Shown piece after piece: positions 62,448 to 64,000 of a stretch of 64,000 bases of DNA. Each line of letters begins with the position of its first letter. The stretch's first letter is position 1. The translations under genes and the position numbers were made by a program. The DNA is from CAYUPI01 sp964446585 (GTDB taxonomy: Bacteria; Verrucomicrobiota; Verrucomicrobiia; Limisphaerales; UBA8199), in the NCBI GenBank assembly GCA_964446585.1, contig CAYUPI010000027.1:1-64000 (forward strand), read 5' to 3'. The notes under the pieces were generated by a model. The model saw only the letters and a list, made by a program, of their open reading frames with translations. It did no database searches and was not told the origin of the DNA.

Positions 62448-63100
62448 GGCGTGAAGTGGGCTAACAGTATAAATGGGACAAATGCACCCTGATCGTTAAT
62501 GTTGCAAAGACAAAGAAATCCTGAAGGCAACTTCCACGGCTTCAAGCTCGGATGCCAGTTGAAATTTGTCCTTGCATGTTTTGGAAAGCGTTCCAAAGAC
62601 AAATATACATGTTAGAACCATTCCCGGCCCAGGAAGCTTCCTCTCGGGCCACCCAAGATTGTCCCGCGGCCATATACTTATAGAAGCAGAATATGGGTCT
62701 CAGGGCAAGGCATTGTATTGGATCTTTGAGATTTCAAAGCGGAGCTGGCGGGGTTGGACCGGCGGGGAATAGCAACCAGCCAATGGAAAATGGGAGATTG
62801 GTAGATCGAGGATGGCGAAGGGCAGATGGCGAGCCTGTTCTCGATGAATCCTCCGCGGGAAACGAGAGAAAGGCCTCCTCTCCCCCGCCCTCTCCTCCAG
62901 GCAGGAGGAGAGGGAGGGAACTACCGCACTAGGTCGGGCGGCTATACACAGGTCACTCCTACGGAGTTTTCGAGGACTAGCTGGCGGCGGTTAGCAACGC
63001 GGCTGTCGCGTCAGTGGCGGCGTAGTCGAAGTCGATTTCTTCAAACTTCGGCTTTCCGCTTGTAGTTCTTATCAGGCTTGGCATGGTTCGCAGGAAATCC
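62448..63100. other. Gene-poor spacer
   Basis: About 650 nt with no secure gene. A plus-strand ORF at 62566-62772 (TTG start, ending KALYWIFEISKRSWRGWTGG) might be a gene remnant. A perfect 11-bp hairpin CCCTCTCCTCC-aggca-GGAGGAGAGGG lies at 62888-62914 and may end transcription or be another palindromic repeat. Confidence 0.45.
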
Positions 63101-64000
63101 ATGAAAAATCCGGTTAGCGCATTCCTCGTCGCTCTCGCTCTTTCGAGCGCGGCGCAGGACAAGAACGCCGCCGCCACGCAGCCTGTCACCTGGGTTTTCC
63201 TCAATGCTGGGGCGTCGCGCGACAAGACCAAAACTATGGCCCCCGAAGCGGTCAGCCAGATGCAGGCGCAGCACGTCGGCAACTTTGGAACGCAGTTCAA
63301 CCTGGGCAAACTTTTTGCCGCCGGTCCGTTGGGAGATAACGGGTCCATCCGCGGCATTGTCGTTTTGAACGTCCAGACGCCTGAAGAAGTGAAGGAGTGC
63401 TTCAAACCGGACCCCTTTGTGCAGAACGATATTTTGGAAGTTGAAACGCATCCCTGGCGGGTGGACGTGATGGACTTCGGCTCGCCTAGAATTCCGTTCA
63501 AAATAGCACGGCACACACTTTGCATCGTCAAAAAAGGCAACAACTGGAAATCGTCCCAGTCGGACCCGGCGGCGGATGCGATGCTTCGACTCTTTCCCAG
63601 ACTAAAGGCGAAAACCCGTTCCCGCGAATTGGCCATCTCGGGACCATTTTTGGACGGCGGCGACAAACTCGGCATTTTTATGTTCTTTTCCACCAATCAG
63701 ACGGAGATAAAGGCCGAATTAGATAATGAGCCGGCGGTCAAAGAGGGGCGCGTCGAGCTCGAGTTTCATCCCCAATTTCTGGGAACGGGCACCTTTCGAA
63801 ATCCACTGGAAGATGCTCCACCGCCCATGTCTGCCAAACCGACACGACTATTCGACGGCCGAAGTTTCGAGGGCTGGCAGGAACAGACGCCGCGGACCTG
63901 GCGAATCGAGAAGGGCGCGCTCGTCGGCGGCTCGCTCGATGCGACGGTGCCGCATAACGACTTTCTGTCCACGACGAAAGAGTTCAAGAATTTCGACTTG
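63101..64000 (+). CDS. Exported protein with YCII-like domains and DUF1080 domain (partial)
   Basis: At least 300 residues, cut by the window edge. The ATG at 63101 gives a signal peptide (MKNPVSAFLVALALSSAAQD), with AGGAAATCC before it. Two YCII-like segments follow: VTWVFLNAGASRDKTKTM... with FAAGPLGDNGSIRGIVVLNV, then ISGPFLDGGDKLGIFMFFST. The sequence then enters a 3-keto-disaccharide hydrolase domain, TRLFDGRSFEGWQEQTPRTW, with GALVGGSLDATVPHNDFLST. A periplasmic glycoside role is likely. Confidence 0.8.
   Translation, partial: MKNPVSAFLVALALSSAAQDKNAAATQPVTWVFLNAGASRDKTKTMAPEAVSQMQAQHVGNFGTQFNLGKLFAAGPLGDNGSIRGIVVLNVQTPEEVKECFKPDPFVQNDILEVETHPWRVDVMDFGSPRIPFKIARHTLCIVKKGNNWKSSQSDPAADAMLRLFPRLKAKTRSRELAISGPFLDGGDKLGIFMFFSTNQTEIKAELDNEPAVKEGRVELEFHPQFLGTGTFRNPLEDAPPPMSAKPTRLFDGRSFEGWQEQTPRTWRIEKGALVGGSLDATVPHNDFLSTTKEFKNFDL

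Noticed and set aside
62448..62560. A full attC-like site upstream of the truncated cassette gene
   Set aside because: Only the inner end GTTAGCC is convincing; no matching stem or outer end was found.
62566..62772. 68-codon plus-strand ORF in the gene-poor spacer
   Set aside because: TTG start, no ribosome-binding site, opposite in direction to the cassettes and no recognisable domain; kept only as a possible remnant.

Overview
The window looks like a chromosomal segment of a Verrucomicrobiota bacterium, most probably of the Pedosphaera/Limisphaera kind. This is inferred from moderately high GC, a PVC-type membrane-bound dehydrogenase/cytochrome c protein with HEAT-like repeats, a DUF1080 (3-keto-disaccharide hydrolase) protein with N-terminal YCII-like domains, a ThuA protein, a secreted protein ending in the 'GQTYRLQYK' module common in this phylum, weak Shine-Dalgarno use and many palindromic spacer repeats. 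No rRNA or tRNA gene was seen.

Layout. 1-5.5 kb: mreB (cut by the window edge), a small OB-fold exported protein, a ferredoxin, a PhoB/PhoR two-component system, a DUF3052 protein and a cysteine synthase. 5.7-10.6 kb: two large exported beta-propeller-type proteins, an orphan pseudopilin stub, a VOC protein and a small HTH protein. 10.6-23.3 kb (minus strand): a complex I operon in the order nuoA-B-C-D-I-H-J-K-L-M1-M2-N. It has two nuoM genes and a NuoL enlarged near its C-terminus, but no nuoE/F/G. 23.4-33.2 kb (minus): a small protein, smc, plsC, cmk, aroA, a PIN/RHH toxin-antitoxin pair with a frameshifted toxin and a palindromic operator, tyrA, and a two-domain CbiX/SirB-type protein. 33.4-43.3 kb: PVC cytochrome/dehydrogenase, a BamE-like lipoprotein, a Gfo/Idh/MocA oxidoreductase, pterin carbinolamine dehydratase, an FHA/zinc-finger protein and a TPR-redoxin fusion. 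43.4-55.4 kb: pyrD, an M42-type aminopeptidase, an ECF sigma factor with a probable anti-sigma partner, hemW, a cold-shock protein, a receiver-like protein, DUF2203, a TPR protein, a 33-residue bS22-like ribosomal protein, hisG and purN.

55.8-62.5 kb is the accessory region. A series of small unrelated minus-strand ORFs is separated by 48-102 nt imperfect palindromes with RYYYAAC/GTTRRRY-like ends. The next ORF usually starts 12-23 nt after the inner end. These are the marks of integron gene cassettes and attC sites, and no integrase is visible (a CALIN-like array). An IS110-family element with a long structured 3' non-coding region, a candidate bridge RNA, sits in the array. A lone gp6-like phage connector gene and a ThuA gene also interrupt it. 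The last kilobase enters a plus-strand YCII-like/DUF1080 gene cut by the window edge.

A second theme is short repeats. Long perfect inverted repeats made of two small palindromes (REPIN-like) and 7-8 bp tandem repeats occur in spacers. Several also lie inside coding sequences (cytochrome c protein, hemW, the anti-sigma-like protein, probably the phage connector) without breaking the frame.
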